Shown piece after piece: positions 10,001 through 17,520 of a DNA stretch of 64,000 nt. The stretch is from Phycisphaeraceae bacterium. GTDB taxonomy: Bacteria; Planctomycetota; Phycisphaerae; Phycisphaerales; Phycisphaeraceae. The notes beneath the pieces were generated by a model. It was not told where the DNA came from. It saw nothing but the letters and a program-made list of their open reading frames with translations, and did no database searches. Each line of letters begins with the position of its first letter. Position 1 is the first letter of the stretch. The position numbers and the translations under genes were made by a program. The stretch lies in the NCBI GenBank assembly GCA_020851735.1, contig JADZCD010000028.1:32538-96537 (forward strand). The letters are read 5' to 3'.

Positions 10001-10971
10001 CCATCGAGGCGATTGAAGAAGGCATCCGCAAGACGCTGCCTGGTGACGCCGAGCGGAATCAGGCCGCTTTTGTTTTAGGCCGCAAGTGGTCCGGGGGAAG
10101 TTTCGGGGACGGGGCCAGGTTAAATGGCTTGCGTGGGCGGGAGTCAGCCAAGGGAGCGTTGCGTCGCAAGCTGGTGCTGATGCGGGGCGGTTGGCGCGGG
10201 AAGTTGCCGAGTTGGTGGGGGGGGCGGCGTCGGGCGGTGCGCAAGTTCAGCGTTTTGATGCGGCAGTTTGAACGAGCCGCACGGGAAGCGGGCATGGGCG
10301 ACGAGTTGTTGCGGGACGTGGTGATCCGGGCGTATGACTGCTGGGTCTGGGGCGGCATGCGCTACGCCCAACGGTATTGCGAACGGTTGATGAAAGTGCT
10401 CAGCTTTGAACAGGCAGGCCACGGCCAGGCGGCCAGCGCCGGTGGGGATGCTTTGCGTGCAACGGACGGGAGCGGGGACGTTCCCAGGGGGGGATTGTTG
10501 ACGCGGACGGTGGCGTGGAATTTAGCCAAGTTGATGTTGATTAAGGATGAAGTTTACGTCGCCGCGATGCTGGGCAGCCTGGAGAAGAAGCGTCAGGATC
10601 AGAAGCGTTTTGGCGTGGAGCGCAAGCGCGGTGATCGGCTTAGATATCAGCGGGTGTTGTATCCGCAGCTAAGGCTTTATCACTGGGTGTTTCATTTGCC
10701 GGCCATGCACGCCCGGAGCTGGCATCTGGTGTTTTTGCGGGCTTTTGGCTCATTGGCCAGGCTGATGTTCTGGCATCGCGCGGAAGTGGAGTTCCGCCGC
10801 TGGTACGAGGGACTGCTGGAGCAGGTGAAGGTGGAAAGCCAGAGCGACTATGAATTCTGGACCGCTGTTTTAAGCGTGCCCGCCGGGGTGACCGGATTCC
10901 GGGACGTTCGCCTGCCCAAAATGGCCGCCGCCCGCCGCCAGGTGGAGGAATTGCTGGCCAGCCGGCATTAG
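7042..10971 (+). CDS. Single-chain indolepyruvate:ferredoxin oxidoreductase-like enzyme
   Basis: A 1309-residue fusion. Residues about 15-190 resemble the pyrimidine-binding domain of 2-oxoacid oxidoreductases (ELGGNESQAAGIALGGRM). The thiamine diphosphate domain starts at TFCAGCPQRD (about 453) with the motif GDAGCATLWRF (about 497). A ferredoxin-like part follows at about 712-758 with CEYCLECTRKTGC and a second Cys cluster, for two 4Fe-4S centres. Residues about 807-1010 are the gamma domain (GVGGMGVGVLTAVL), and the C-terminal 250 residues match the extra helical domain of proteobacterial fused IORs. It should oxidatively decarboxylate aryl or branched 2-oxoacids to acyl-CoA with ferredoxin. 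It exceeds the roughly 1150-1190 residues of relatives; Gly-rich inserts at about 433-450, 1016-1030 and 1147-1155 coincide with microrepeats. GTG at 7042 has AGGA upstream; ATG at 7051 is an alternative. Confidence 0.85.
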   Translation: MAKMDLRFVRDAGEEIFAGHELLLKGLLEVEGGVHLITGYPRGMMGAFFNAVEGLKPLLAERGMVVELGGNESQAAGIALGGRMAGGRSVLALSGMGLLSAGEALAMGARGRAGQGSEVVLLGEDPGGRALGSHTDTGLVARQMGMPVLEPACSQEIKDWVGVAFALGAAGGVTMGLRVRPWLLGGGGSVSCGPNHFPEASGVRERSVASRGDLEKRVAGWIVASGRGEGESAGWLEADSRARQELLEEARKWAVNRVWYLPQKGEIAPLGLVVAGAAYGGVQDALGELQLKGKLPICRLGLIEPVDEELVLELARVCRRVAVIEESTSWVERQVWQAVERLRQGTGLDVGVVAGKTGPNRSESSESPAGLGTGLEKAHPSMLLVRLGELVREFGPALSETARARIEGEIAGTLSSGAAIAGFDGQDDQGEASLSGGNPGVTSGGGEGDLQRTPTFCAGCPQRDSASVLVELRRDLGNAEYMLSRHKRRPVELVVHGDAGCATLWRFEPNSSLVQSYWGMGVGPAAAVGLGRLTEYKQVVVMGQGTFGHSGQAAIGQSIQAGDDVTYLIVDNKTAALGGELVRVEVKGAGGQAEKKAKWSGARQIERAIAAMIPRKVGRPVSLVRIDPGDRHRCRALLEESILSEGVKVVVADKECAITRLKGHGRGGPTRRQLGNWLSLPWLGGRHRGAGVASAEGSREEEVYVNVAEEVCEYCLECTRKTGCPGLTVVETDYGPKIQTDFASCVNDGACRRINACPAIEEVVVRRGKAAKGKRKRGYEGLDLAQVAPAVAAVHGGQESWRCHIAGVGGMGVGVLTAVLAEAGRVMGYRVGYVRDNGRAVRSDRAFSQLIFSRSQEKAAEPVDTGRKEEGWCTTAAVPFGKADLLMGLDLIESARAVATGGGHRVAGKTRTAVAANTALVPTMQMLLGKQHADVTSLREGIGLAAKGGQYACGDASELSARLFGSKHYVNMILLGMAFQRGWVPVTIEAIEEGIRKTLPGDAERNQAAFVLGRKWSGGSFGDGARLNGLRGRESAKGALRRKLVLMRGGWRGKLPSWWGGRRRAVRKFSVLMRQFERAAREAGMGDELLRDVVIRAYDCWVWGGMRYAQRYCERLMKVLSFEQAGHGQAASAGGDALRATDGSGDVPRGGLLTRTVAWNLAKLMLIKDEVYVAAMLGSLEKKRQDQKRFGVERKRGDRLRYQRVLYPQLRLYHWVFHLPAMHARSWHLVFLRAFGSLARLMFWHRAEVEFRRWYEGLLEQVKVESQSDYEFWTAVLSVPAGVTGFRDVRLPKMAAARRQVEELLASRH

Positions 10972-10990
10972 AGCGGGCTGATTTGGGGAA

Positions 10991-11989
10991 CTAGAGCCGC
11001 TGGTAGCGGGAAATCAGGTCGATGATGCGCGGCTGATCGGGACGCAGGCGCAGGCTCCGGCGCCAGGATTCGATCGCGTCCTGATGCAGGGATTTATCCG
11101 TGCGATTGCCCTGGATATACAAGGTCATCAGGCAGGCGCCCGATCCGTTGAGGGAACCGGTGTCATTCGGATCGATCGCCAGGGAAGCCCGGTAGCTGGA
11201 GAGAGCCAGATCGAACTGGCGAAGTTTGAATTGTGCGAATCCGAGCCGTTCATAGGCTGTGGAGCTGGGCTGAGTTCGCAGCCAGGATTGAAGAACCTCC
11301 ACCGCCCGATCGAATTGGCCTAAGCGGATGTGGGCGTCGGCCAGGCCGGCGATCAGGGGTTCCTGCTGTTCGCCCAGTTCGATAGCCTGCCGATAGGCGT
11401 TGATGGCCTTGTCGTATTGTTGCAGCAGGCTGTAGGTGGCCGCCAAATTCGACCAGCCGCCCTGGCTTTCGGAATCCAGTTCCGTCGCCCGCAAGGCGTA
11501 AGGCAAGGCGTCGGCCGGTCGGCCCAGCTGCAGGTAAGCGCCCGCGAGGTTCTGATTGGCTGGGAAGCTGTTAGGATCCAGGGCCAGAGCCTGGAGATAA
11601 AGGCGGACGGCTTCCTGGAGTTTGCCTAAGAGCTGTTTGGTGTACGCCAGTTTATAGGTGGCCTGGAAGCTGTTGGGATTGAGCTTGACCGCCTCCGTGA
11701 AGCGTTCCTCGGCCATGTCGTTTTGGCCGCGCTGCAGGTAGATCTCGCCCATGCCCATATAGGCTTCGACCAGGCGGGGATTGACCTCCAGGGCCATGCC
11801 GAAGGCTGCCAGGGCGGAGTCGCTTAGTCCCTGTTCAAGGTAGAGTTGAGCCTGATCCATGTGGTAGGCGGTCCGGCCTTTGGCCCCGCCAGTCCAGGTG
11901 CCGTTGTGCCAAAAGCCTTGGCATCCGCAAAAGGTTGCGCAAGACAGGATGATCAGGAGGCTGGCCGGGAAGGAAAGGGGTCGTTTCAT
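10991..11989 (-). CDS. TPR-repeat lipoprotein
   Basis: A 332-residue protein starting with a lipoprotein-type signal peptide: basic start, hydrophobic core, then FCGC near residue 20-23, a somewhat atypical lipobox. From about residue 45 onward it is a run of seven or more tetratricopeptide repeats, each with the usual small residues and a closing NPN or DPN. Such proteins are scaffolds for envelope complexes. It converges on the oxidoreductase, ending 19 bases from its stop codon. No partner gene is adjacent, so its role is unknown. The same architecture is shared by PilF- and NlpI-like proteins. Confidence 0.8.
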   Translation of the reverse strand: MKRPLSFPASLLIILSCATFCGCQGFWHNGTWTGGAKGRTAYHMDQAQLYLEQGLSDSALAAFGMALEVNPRLVEAYMGMGEIYLQRGQNDMAEERFTEAVKLNPNSFQATYKLAYTKQLLGKLQEAVRLYLQALALDPNSFPANQNLAGAYLQLGRPADALPYALRATELDSESQGGWSNLAATYSLLQQYDKAINAYRQAIELGEQQEPLIAGLADAHIRLGQFDRAVEVLQSWLRTQPSSTAYERLGFAQFKLRQFDLALSSYRASLAIDPNDTGSLNGSGACLMTLYIQGNRTDKSLHQDAIESWRRSLRLRPDQPRIIDLISRYQRL

Positions 11990-12081
11990 GGCAGCAGGCT
12001 ACGTTTAGGGAGTATGAAGGTCAACGGTCCTGCGTGAAAAACAGGGCCACACTACAATTTCGGGTCGAAAAGGTTCAAATC

Positions 12082-13803
12082 ATGAGGATTGCCTTAGCCC
12101 AGATTAATCCGACGGTGGGGGAAATCGGAGCCAATGTGCGCCTGATCCAGGCCAATCTGGAGTCAGCCCGTCGGCAAGGGGCGGAATTGGTGGTATTTCC
12201 GGAACTGTCGGTGGTGGGGTATCCGCCCAAGGACCTGCTGCTAAAGCCGGTGCTGATCGAGCAATGCGTCAGGGCGGTCGAGCAGATCGCCGCGGGCTGC
12301 CGGGACATGGCCGCCATCGTGGGGTATCCCTGCCCAGCCGACGGAGAGCGGGGACGCTCGCTCTATAACGCGGCTGCTCTTTGTGCCGGCGGGCGGATCG
12401 TCCATCGGCATGTCAAGAGCCTGCTGCCGACCTACGACGTGTTCGACGAGCAGCGCTATTTTGAGCCCGGCCCGGGGATTGAGGTCGCTTCCTGGCAGGG
12501 CCACAAGCTGGGCATTCATGTCTGCGAGGACATGTGGAACGATGGGGACTTGGTGGGCCGAACGCTTTACCACCAGAATCCGATCCAGGAACTGGCCGAA
12601 CGCGGGGCGGACCTTTTCATCAACTGCTCCGCTTCGCCGTTTGTCTTGCGCAAGCACGACCTTCGCCTGGAGCTTTGCCGGCGGGCGGCCCGACGACATC
12701 ACCTGCCGGTGGTGTACTGCAACCAAGTGGGCGGCAATGACGAACTCATATTCGACGGCAACAGTTGCGTGCTCGATGCCCAGGGCAACCTGATCGGACA
12801 CGCCAAGGATTTTGAGGAAGACCTGCTGGTGGTGGATATACCGGGAAATACCGCAGGCACTTGCGGAGATTCTTCCGGGGGCGGGGGGGGCGGAAGGATT
12901 GAAAAGTACAGGGTGGGCATGGAGTCGCTCTATCACGCCCTGGTTTTGGGATTGCGCGACTATTGCCGCAAATGCGGATTTCAGTCCGTGGTGTTGGGAT
13001 TGTCCGGGGGGATCGATTCGGCACTGACCTGCGCCTTGTGCGTGGGGGCGTTGGGTAAGGACAAGGTGCGCGGCGTGGCCATGCCGTCGCGATTCAGCTC
13101 CGGGGGTTCGGTGGCGGACGCCAGAGAATTGGCTGAAAAGCTGGGGATTCCCCTGGAGATCGTGGCGATCGAGGGCGCCCACCAAGCCATGGAAAAGGTG
13201 CTGGCGCCCGTGTTCGCCGGGTTGCCCGCGGACGTGACGGAAGAAAACGTGCAGGCCCGGATTCGCGGGCAGATTTTGATGGCCATGAGCAACAAGTTCC
13301 GCGCGCTGTTGGTCACCACCGGCAACAAGAGCGAGTTGGCCGTGGGCTATTGCACGCTCTACGGGGACATGTGCGGCGGGTTGGCGGTGATTTCCGACGT
13401 GCCCAAGACGATGGTCTGGGAATTATCGCGCTGGATCAATCAATCGCCCGCCTCGCCCCTGCGGCAGGCCTATGGCGGCGCGGTGATTCCCGAAAGTTCG
13501 ATCACCAAGGTGCCCAGCGCCGAGCTGCGTCCGAATCAGACCGATCAGGATTCCCTGCCTGCCTACGAGGACCTGGATCAGATCATCGAGCGCTACGTGG
13601 AGAAGGAACAGGCCGTCGCCCAGATCATCAGCCAGACGGGGATTGATCCGCAGACCGTGATGCGGATGGTTCGTTTAATCGACTTAAATGAGTACAAGCG
13701 CAAGCAGGCGGCCCCGGGACTGAAAGTGACGGGGCGGGCCTTCGGGTTCGGTCGGCGGATGCCGATCGCCCAGCGTTTTAACCCGTCCGCGTGCCTGGAC
13801 TGA
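12082..13803 (+). CDS. nadE: Glutamine-dependent NAD+ synthetase
   Basis: Makes NAD+ from deamido-NAD+ with glutamine as nitrogen donor. The N-terminal nitrilase-type glutaminase has its triad Glu41, Lys112 and Cys148 (HVCEDMW). The synthetase half has the PP-loop LGLSGGIDSAL at about 306-316. I chose ATG 12082 (AAGG at 12069-12072 and MRIALAQINPTVG as the family start) over an upstream GTG at 12034. The 573 residues fit the family. Between the two domains sits CGDSSGGGGGGR (about 261-272), encoded by a TTCCGGGGGC microrepeat at 12874-12893; the linker position would let the insert be tolerated. Confidence 0.95.
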   Translation: MRIALAQINPTVGEIGANVRLIQANLESARRQGAELVVFPELSVVGYPPKDLLLKPVLIEQCVRAVEQIAAGCRDMAAIVGYPCPADGERGRSLYNAAALCAGGRIVHRHVKSLLPTYDVFDEQRYFEPGPGIEVASWQGHKLGIHVCEDMWNDGDLVGRTLYHQNPIQELAERGADLFINCSASPFVLRKHDLRLELCRRAARRHHLPVVYCNQVGGNDELIFDGNSCVLDAQGNLIGHAKDFEEDLLVVDIPGNTAGTCGDSSGGGGGGRIEKYRVGMESLYHALVLGLRDYCRKCGFQSVVLGLSGGIDSALTCALCVGALGKDKVRGVAMPSRFSSGGSVADARELAEKLGIPLEIVAIEGAHQAMEKVLAPVFAGLPADVTEENVQARIRGQILMAMSNKFRALLVTTGNKSELAVGYCTLYGDMCGGLAVISDVPKTMVWELSRWINQSPASPLRQAYGGAVIPESSITKVPSAELRPNQTDQDSLPAYEDLDQIIERYVEKEQAVAQIISQTGIDPQTVMRMVRLIDLNEYKRKQAAPGLKVTGRAFGFGRRMPIAQRFNPSACLD

Positions 13804-13899
13804 AGCGGCGGCCGGCGAAGCGTTGGGTGGTTGCCGGGCGACGGACGAGGCGATGAGGTGTCGTCAGGCAAGGACGGATCGGTCAGGAGGGGATTGGCC

Positions 13900-15195
13900 A
13901 TGGCAAAAGCCGTCAGCGACTTAGCTCAGCACATTCAGCAGACGCCGTTGGTGGATAGTCACGAGCACCTAAAAAGTGAACAGGAATACGTCGCGCATGG
14001 GCCGGACGTGCTGCGTGCGTTATTCAATCACTATATGGCCACCGATCTGCGCACCGCCGGCGCTACCCAGGAGGACATTGATCGGGCCGCGGATGCGACG
14101 AATTCGGATATTGAAGCGCGTTTCGCGGGCATTCGACCCGCCTGGGAGAAAGCTCAATACACCGGCTACGGGCAGGCGGTGAAGCTGACCGCCGAGCTGG
14201 TTTACGGCATGCGTGAGATCACGGTGGAAGCCATCGTGGCTGCCGAGGCTCGTAACCGCGAGCTGCGCCAGCCCGGACAGCGGCTGCGCCTTCTGCGCGA
14301 GGTGGCGCACATCGATCATGTTCAGATTGATGACTTTCGCATCGAATGCGAACCGGACTCTTCAGGGCCCGAGTTTTTTCTGTACGACCTGTCCTGGGCG
14401 GGATTTGCCAGCGGCGACGTGCTGGCCGCGGACTTGGAGCGCTTGACGGGCCGGCAGGTGAAGGACTTAAGCTCGTTCGCCGACGCGCAAAAACAGGTGT
14501 TCGAACGCTATGCGCCCCTGGCCATCGCGGTGAAGACCCAGCACGCCTATCGGCGGACGCTGCAATGGCAGAAGCGCAGCGATGACGACGCCCAGCGTTG
14601 CCTGAGCAGGAAATTGGCGGGGCAGACATTGGAGGAAGGGGAGTTGCGGTGTCTAGGTGATTGGAGCTTGGCGCGGGGGGTGGAGATGGCCATCGACCAT
14701 CACCTGCCGGTGAAGATTCACACCGGGTACTACGCGGGGTGGAATTCGATGATGATGGATCGCATCCGCCCAGCCCACCTTTGTGCGCTGCTGTTGGCCT
14801 ATCCCCAGGCCCGTTTTGTGCTGATGCACGCCGGCTACCCCTATGGCCCGGAGCTGTTGGCCATCGCCAAGCAGTTCACCAATGTGACGGTGGACCTGTG
14901 CTGGGCCTGGAGCATCAACCCCTATAGCGTGACAGATTTTGCCCGCCAGATGATCCACAGCCTGCCTTCAAACAAGGTTTTCGCCTTTGGCGGGGACACG
15001 TTCTGGCCCATGGCAGCGGTGGCCTATGCCGCCCAAGCCCGCCTGTGGCTGACTAGAGCCTTGGAGGCGGAGGTTGCTGATCAGATGCTCAGCGAAAACC
15101 AAGCCATGGGGGTCGCATCCGCCTGGATGATTGATAACCAGCGTTCTTTTTTTGACTTAGAATCACGAAGACGAGCCATCAGGCAGGCCATCTAG
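13900..15195 (+). CDS. Amidohydrolase-family metal-dependent hydrolase or isomerase
   Basis: A 431-residue TIM-barrel protein. The start at 13900 is fixed by AGGAGGGG seven bases upstream. Metal ligands of the amidohydrolase superfamily are visible: His-x-His in VDSHEHLKS near residue 21, His in KIHTGYYAGW, His in LMHAGYPYG and Asp in FGGDTFW near the end of the barrel. The closest known layout is that of amidohydrolase-2 and glucuronate isomerase-like proteins. The substrate cannot be given. It lies 97 bases after nadE in the same direction but has its own ribosome binding site. Confidence 0.78.
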   Translation: MAKAVSDLAQHIQQTPLVDSHEHLKSEQEYVAHGPDVLRALFNHYMATDLRTAGATQEDIDRAADATNSDIEARFAGIRPAWEKAQYTGYGQAVKLTAELVYGMREITVEAIVAAEARNRELRQPGQRLRLLREVAHIDHVQIDDFRIECEPDSSGPEFFLYDLSWAGFASGDVLAADLERLTGRQVKDLSSFADAQKQVFERYAPLAIAVKTQHAYRRTLQWQKRSDDDAQRCLSRKLAGQTLEEGELRCLGDWSLARGVEMAIDHHLPVKIHTGYYAGWNSMMMDRIRPAHLCALLLAYPQARFVLMHAGYPYGPELLAIAKQFTNVTVDLCWAWSINPYSVTDFARQMIHSLPSNKVFAFGGDTFWPMAAVAYAAQARLWLTRALEAEVADQMLSENQAMGVASAWMIDNQRSFFDLESRRRAIRQAI

Positions 15196-15480
15196 CCGAT
15201 TGGCTTCCCCAACCATGAGTCTTATATTGCATAGTAATGATACAGTTTTGTATCTTTCCTTTTTTTGCATACATTTTTGTCATATTCTAATAATGGATAG
15301 CGTTTATTGGCGACTGATATTCAGTGCAAAATAAGTTAGATAGATATGAAAGAATTAGCCGGTTATAGAAAAAATTAAGGCACCCAATTAGAGATAGACT
15401 GTTCCTCCCTGAAGGGTCAATTCATGCTTAAGAGTCGTGCCGAGAAACACATCGATTTTTCCGAAAAAAAGCGGGTATGC

Positions 15481-15511
15481 TTGACAATCGACTGGCAAGG
15501 ATTAGCATAAT
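15481..15511 (+). promoter_or_regulatory. Sigma-70-type promoter of an orphan transcript
   Basis: A perfect -35 TTGACA at 15481-15486 is followed after 16 bases by TAGCAT (15503-15508), or after 19 by CATAAT (15506-15511). An A-rich patch lies just upstream. No protein start follows. Confidence 0.55.
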
Positions 15512-15514
15512 TTA

Positions 15515-15739
15515 ATCTTGATGATGTGACCATTGGTTTCTTGTGGCGATCGCTTGGAATTTAAATGTTAATTATGTCGAAGTGGAATTTTTTGTATTGA
15601 AGAGTCGGTGACACGAAAAGTCCAGTGTTGAATTTCAGGAGTTTGTTTCTCGTCCGTATTTGTTTAATTGCGAACAAAATTAAACTGGAAGTTTACCCCG
15701 GCCCGGCTGATTCGCTTTGTTGCGAGTCAGCCGGTTTTT
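15515..15739 (+). ncRNA. Putative small RNA between promoter and terminator
   Basis: The transcript expected from the promoter at 15481-15511 would begin near 15515-15520 and stop at the terminator at 15735-15739, giving about 220 nucleotides. The only start codons inside open tiny frames; the longest with ATG has 11 codons (from 15564). No family is recognised, so this rests only on promoter and terminator placement. Confidence 0.4.
15703..15739 (+). terminator. Rho-independent terminator
   Basis: A 13-bp stem (15703-15715 with 15722-15734, one G-U pair) closes a 6-base loop and is followed by TTTTT. It is far from the end of the upstream amidohydrolase (over 500 bases), so it more likely ends a separate transcript. 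Confidence 0.8.
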
Positions 15740-15901
15740 ATAGGGATTCCCCGTAAGCGAAATGGCGAAAACCAGCCTGGTTTATTGCGGATGGTCAGAA
15801 GCTTGACGACAACAAGACATGATGGTTTTTAGTTTCAAATTGATCGCGAATCTGGTGCCGGCGAAAGCTGTCAAAGAATAAAGCCGCAAAGAAGAGGGGA
15901 T

Positions 15902-17368
15902 TTACCCGGGGCTAGTGCTGGGCAAGATATCTGCCAAGGTCTTGCCGGCCGCCGCTTGCCGCTGATGAACATCAAGTTGACGGGCGAATTGCCAGCACTG
16001 ATCAGCCGGGGGCGACCGATCGGGCCGCGTCCAGTTCTGGCCCAGTTCCAACAAGTGATCCAGGGGAATCCGATCGGGCGGGCGTGCCAGGGCGTAGGCG
16101 GCGGCTGAGCCTTCGGATTGATCGATGGGGTGAACCAGCCCTGCCTGCTGGAGTCGGCTGCAGACACGCATGGTGGCCAGCAACGGCAGACCCACTTCGT
16201 GGGCCAGGTCCTGCGCGTCAATGGTCTTACCCTGCGCAAAAGACTGGCCGATGCGAGCCATGATCGGCAGCAGCCATTGTGAGTCGCCGAGAATCTCGTG
16301 CTGCGGGCGATTGAGTTCCTCGTCAAAGTCGGAGGACTTGATGGTCTGCAGGGCGTATGTCAGTTCCAGGCCGAAGAGCACGATCAGCCAGGTGATGTAG
16401 ATCCAGAAGAGAAACAGCGGCACCAGGCCCAAGGCGCCGTATAGGCTGGTGACGGCGTTGCGGGAGACGTAGATCGCAAAAAGCTGCTGGCCGGCGACGT
16501 AGAGCACCGACGCGACGAAGCTGCCGATCAGTGCGGGCTTCCATTGCACGCGGGCGTGCGGCAGCAGGACGTAAACGGCCGTGAGCACAAACCAGCTGGT
16601 CAACAGGGGCGAAAGCACCACCGCCGGCCCGGCCAGCCAACTGGTCAGGGCTTCAGCCGCCAGGGCGGACAAAGCTTTTTGCTGAATGATCTGCCCGGTG
16701 ATCAGCACGATCGGCCCCAGCGTGATGAAGGTGTAGTAGAAGGTAATGCGCAGGTACCACGGTCGGCCCTGCTCAGCTCCGAAGATCACGTTGAAACTGC
16801 GTTCGATGGTTTCCAGCAGCGTGGTGGCCCCGTAAATAAACAGCAGAAAGCCCACCGACCCGATGCCGCGGAAATCAACCTTGCCCAGCGCGTCCAGGAC
16901 GTTTTGAATCATGGAGCCCAACTGCGTTCGGCGCTCCACGAGGGATGTGGCCGCGGCTGCCTCTTCCGCTGTCTGGGAAGGCTGAGGTGATGTGGAGGTC
17001 GTAGGCGACTGATCTTTGCCTGGTGATTCCGACGGGGAGGAAAAGCTTGCATCTCCCAAATCGGCGCTGAGCAATTTGTCGGGGATCAAGTTGAGAATGG
17101 ACGTCTTGAAGCGATCTTGATAGTGCTCCAGGCCGCGGAGTCCTTGCAGGACCACCAGCGCCAGGACAATGGTGGGCAACAGGCTAAAGAGCGTACGATA
17201 AGTCAGCGCCGCTGCCATCTGGGTGGCTCGGTCGGCGATGAGTTGGCCGTAGCAATAGCGAGCCAGGCGGAAGATGGAATAAATCCAGCGGCGCGGAGCG
17301 CTGGCGTCCTGGGGCGGGGGTGACAGGAACTGTTCAACGCCTTTGAGTAGATGGTGAAGGATGGGCAT
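15902..17368 (-). CDS. YihY/BrkB-family inner membrane protein
   Basis: A 488-residue membrane protein (from ATG 17368; a TTG at 17395 would add nine residues). It has the family core: a cytoplasmic lead-in, a first helix at about RTLFSLLPTIVLALVVL, then a large soluble loop, and five more helices ending with LFLFWIYITWLIVLFGLEL. Old annotation as ribonuclease BN is not supported for this family, and its function is unknown; roles in transport have been proposed. The loop after helix 1 holds a Ser/Pro/Thr-rich stretch (about 115-150) not typical of the family. The C-terminal 110 residues look like a winged-helix-type domain often seen in YihY proteins. Confidence 0.82.
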   Translation of the reverse strand: MPILHHLLKGVEQFLSPPPQDASAPRRWIYSIFRLARYCYGQLIADRATQMAAALTYRTLFSLLPTIVLALVVLQGLRGLEHYQDRFKTSILNLIPDKLLSADLGDASFSSPSESPGKDQSPTTSTSPQPSQTAEEAAAATSLVERRTQLGSMIQNVLDALGKVDFRGIGSVGFLLFIYGATTLLETIERSFNVIFGAEQGRPWYLRITFYYTFITLGPIVLITGQIIQQKALSALAAEALTSWLAGPAVVLSPLLTSWFVLTAVYVLLPHARVQWKPALIGSFVASVLYVAGQQLFAIYVSRNAVTSLYGALGLVPLFLFWIYITWLIVLFGLELTYALQTIKSSDFDEELNRPQHEILGDSQWLLPIMARIGQSFAQGKTIDAQDLAHEVGLPLLATMRVCSRLQQAGLVHPIDQSEGSAAAYALARPPDRIPLDHLLELGQNWTRPDRSPPADQCWQFARQLDVHQRQAAAGKTLADILPSTSPG

Positions 17369-17520
17369 ATCTCCATTATCGTCCAGAAACGGCAAAAGAG
17401 GGAGTGGGGGGGCTGGGCGGCGTGGAGAAACAGGCGGGTGGGCAGCAAGCGGGCGTGACCGCTGATACCCCCGAAAAATGGGCAGAGCTCAGGAGGCCGA
17501 TGGGGCGGGGGCATCCTCCG

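Larger units (their letters stand above)
15196..15901. other. AT-rich 0.7-kb gap without protein genes
   Basis: Base composition changes sharply here: runs of A and T dominate, unlike the GC-rich neighbours. No open frame longer than about a dozen codons with a start signal fits. The gap holds one good promoter (15481-15511) and one strong intrinsic terminator (15703-15739) on the + strand, with 190-220 bases between them, which suggests a small non-coding transcript. I could not match it to tmRNA, 6S RNA, SRP RNA or RNase P RNA. Confidence 0.6.

Noticed and set aside
7440..10422. Many long open frames antisense to the oxidoreductase gene
   Set aside because: They arise from GC-rich codon bias, have odd composition (His, Arg and Pro rich), lack ribosome binding sites, and the sense frame has all domains of a known enzyme.
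13005..13110. TCCGGGGG motifs in nadE as inserted microrepeats
   Set aside because: These encode the conserved SGGIDS loop and SSGG residues of NAD synthetase, so they are native codons. Only the linker copy at 12874-12893 counts.
15564..15599. Small peptide gene in the AT-rich gap
   Set aside because: Only 11 codons, no ribosome binding site, low-complexity product.
15196..15901. Replication origin
   Set aside because: AT-rich but no cluster of DnaA boxes and no dnaA, dnaN or gyr genes nearby; dnaG and rpoD are 40 kb away.
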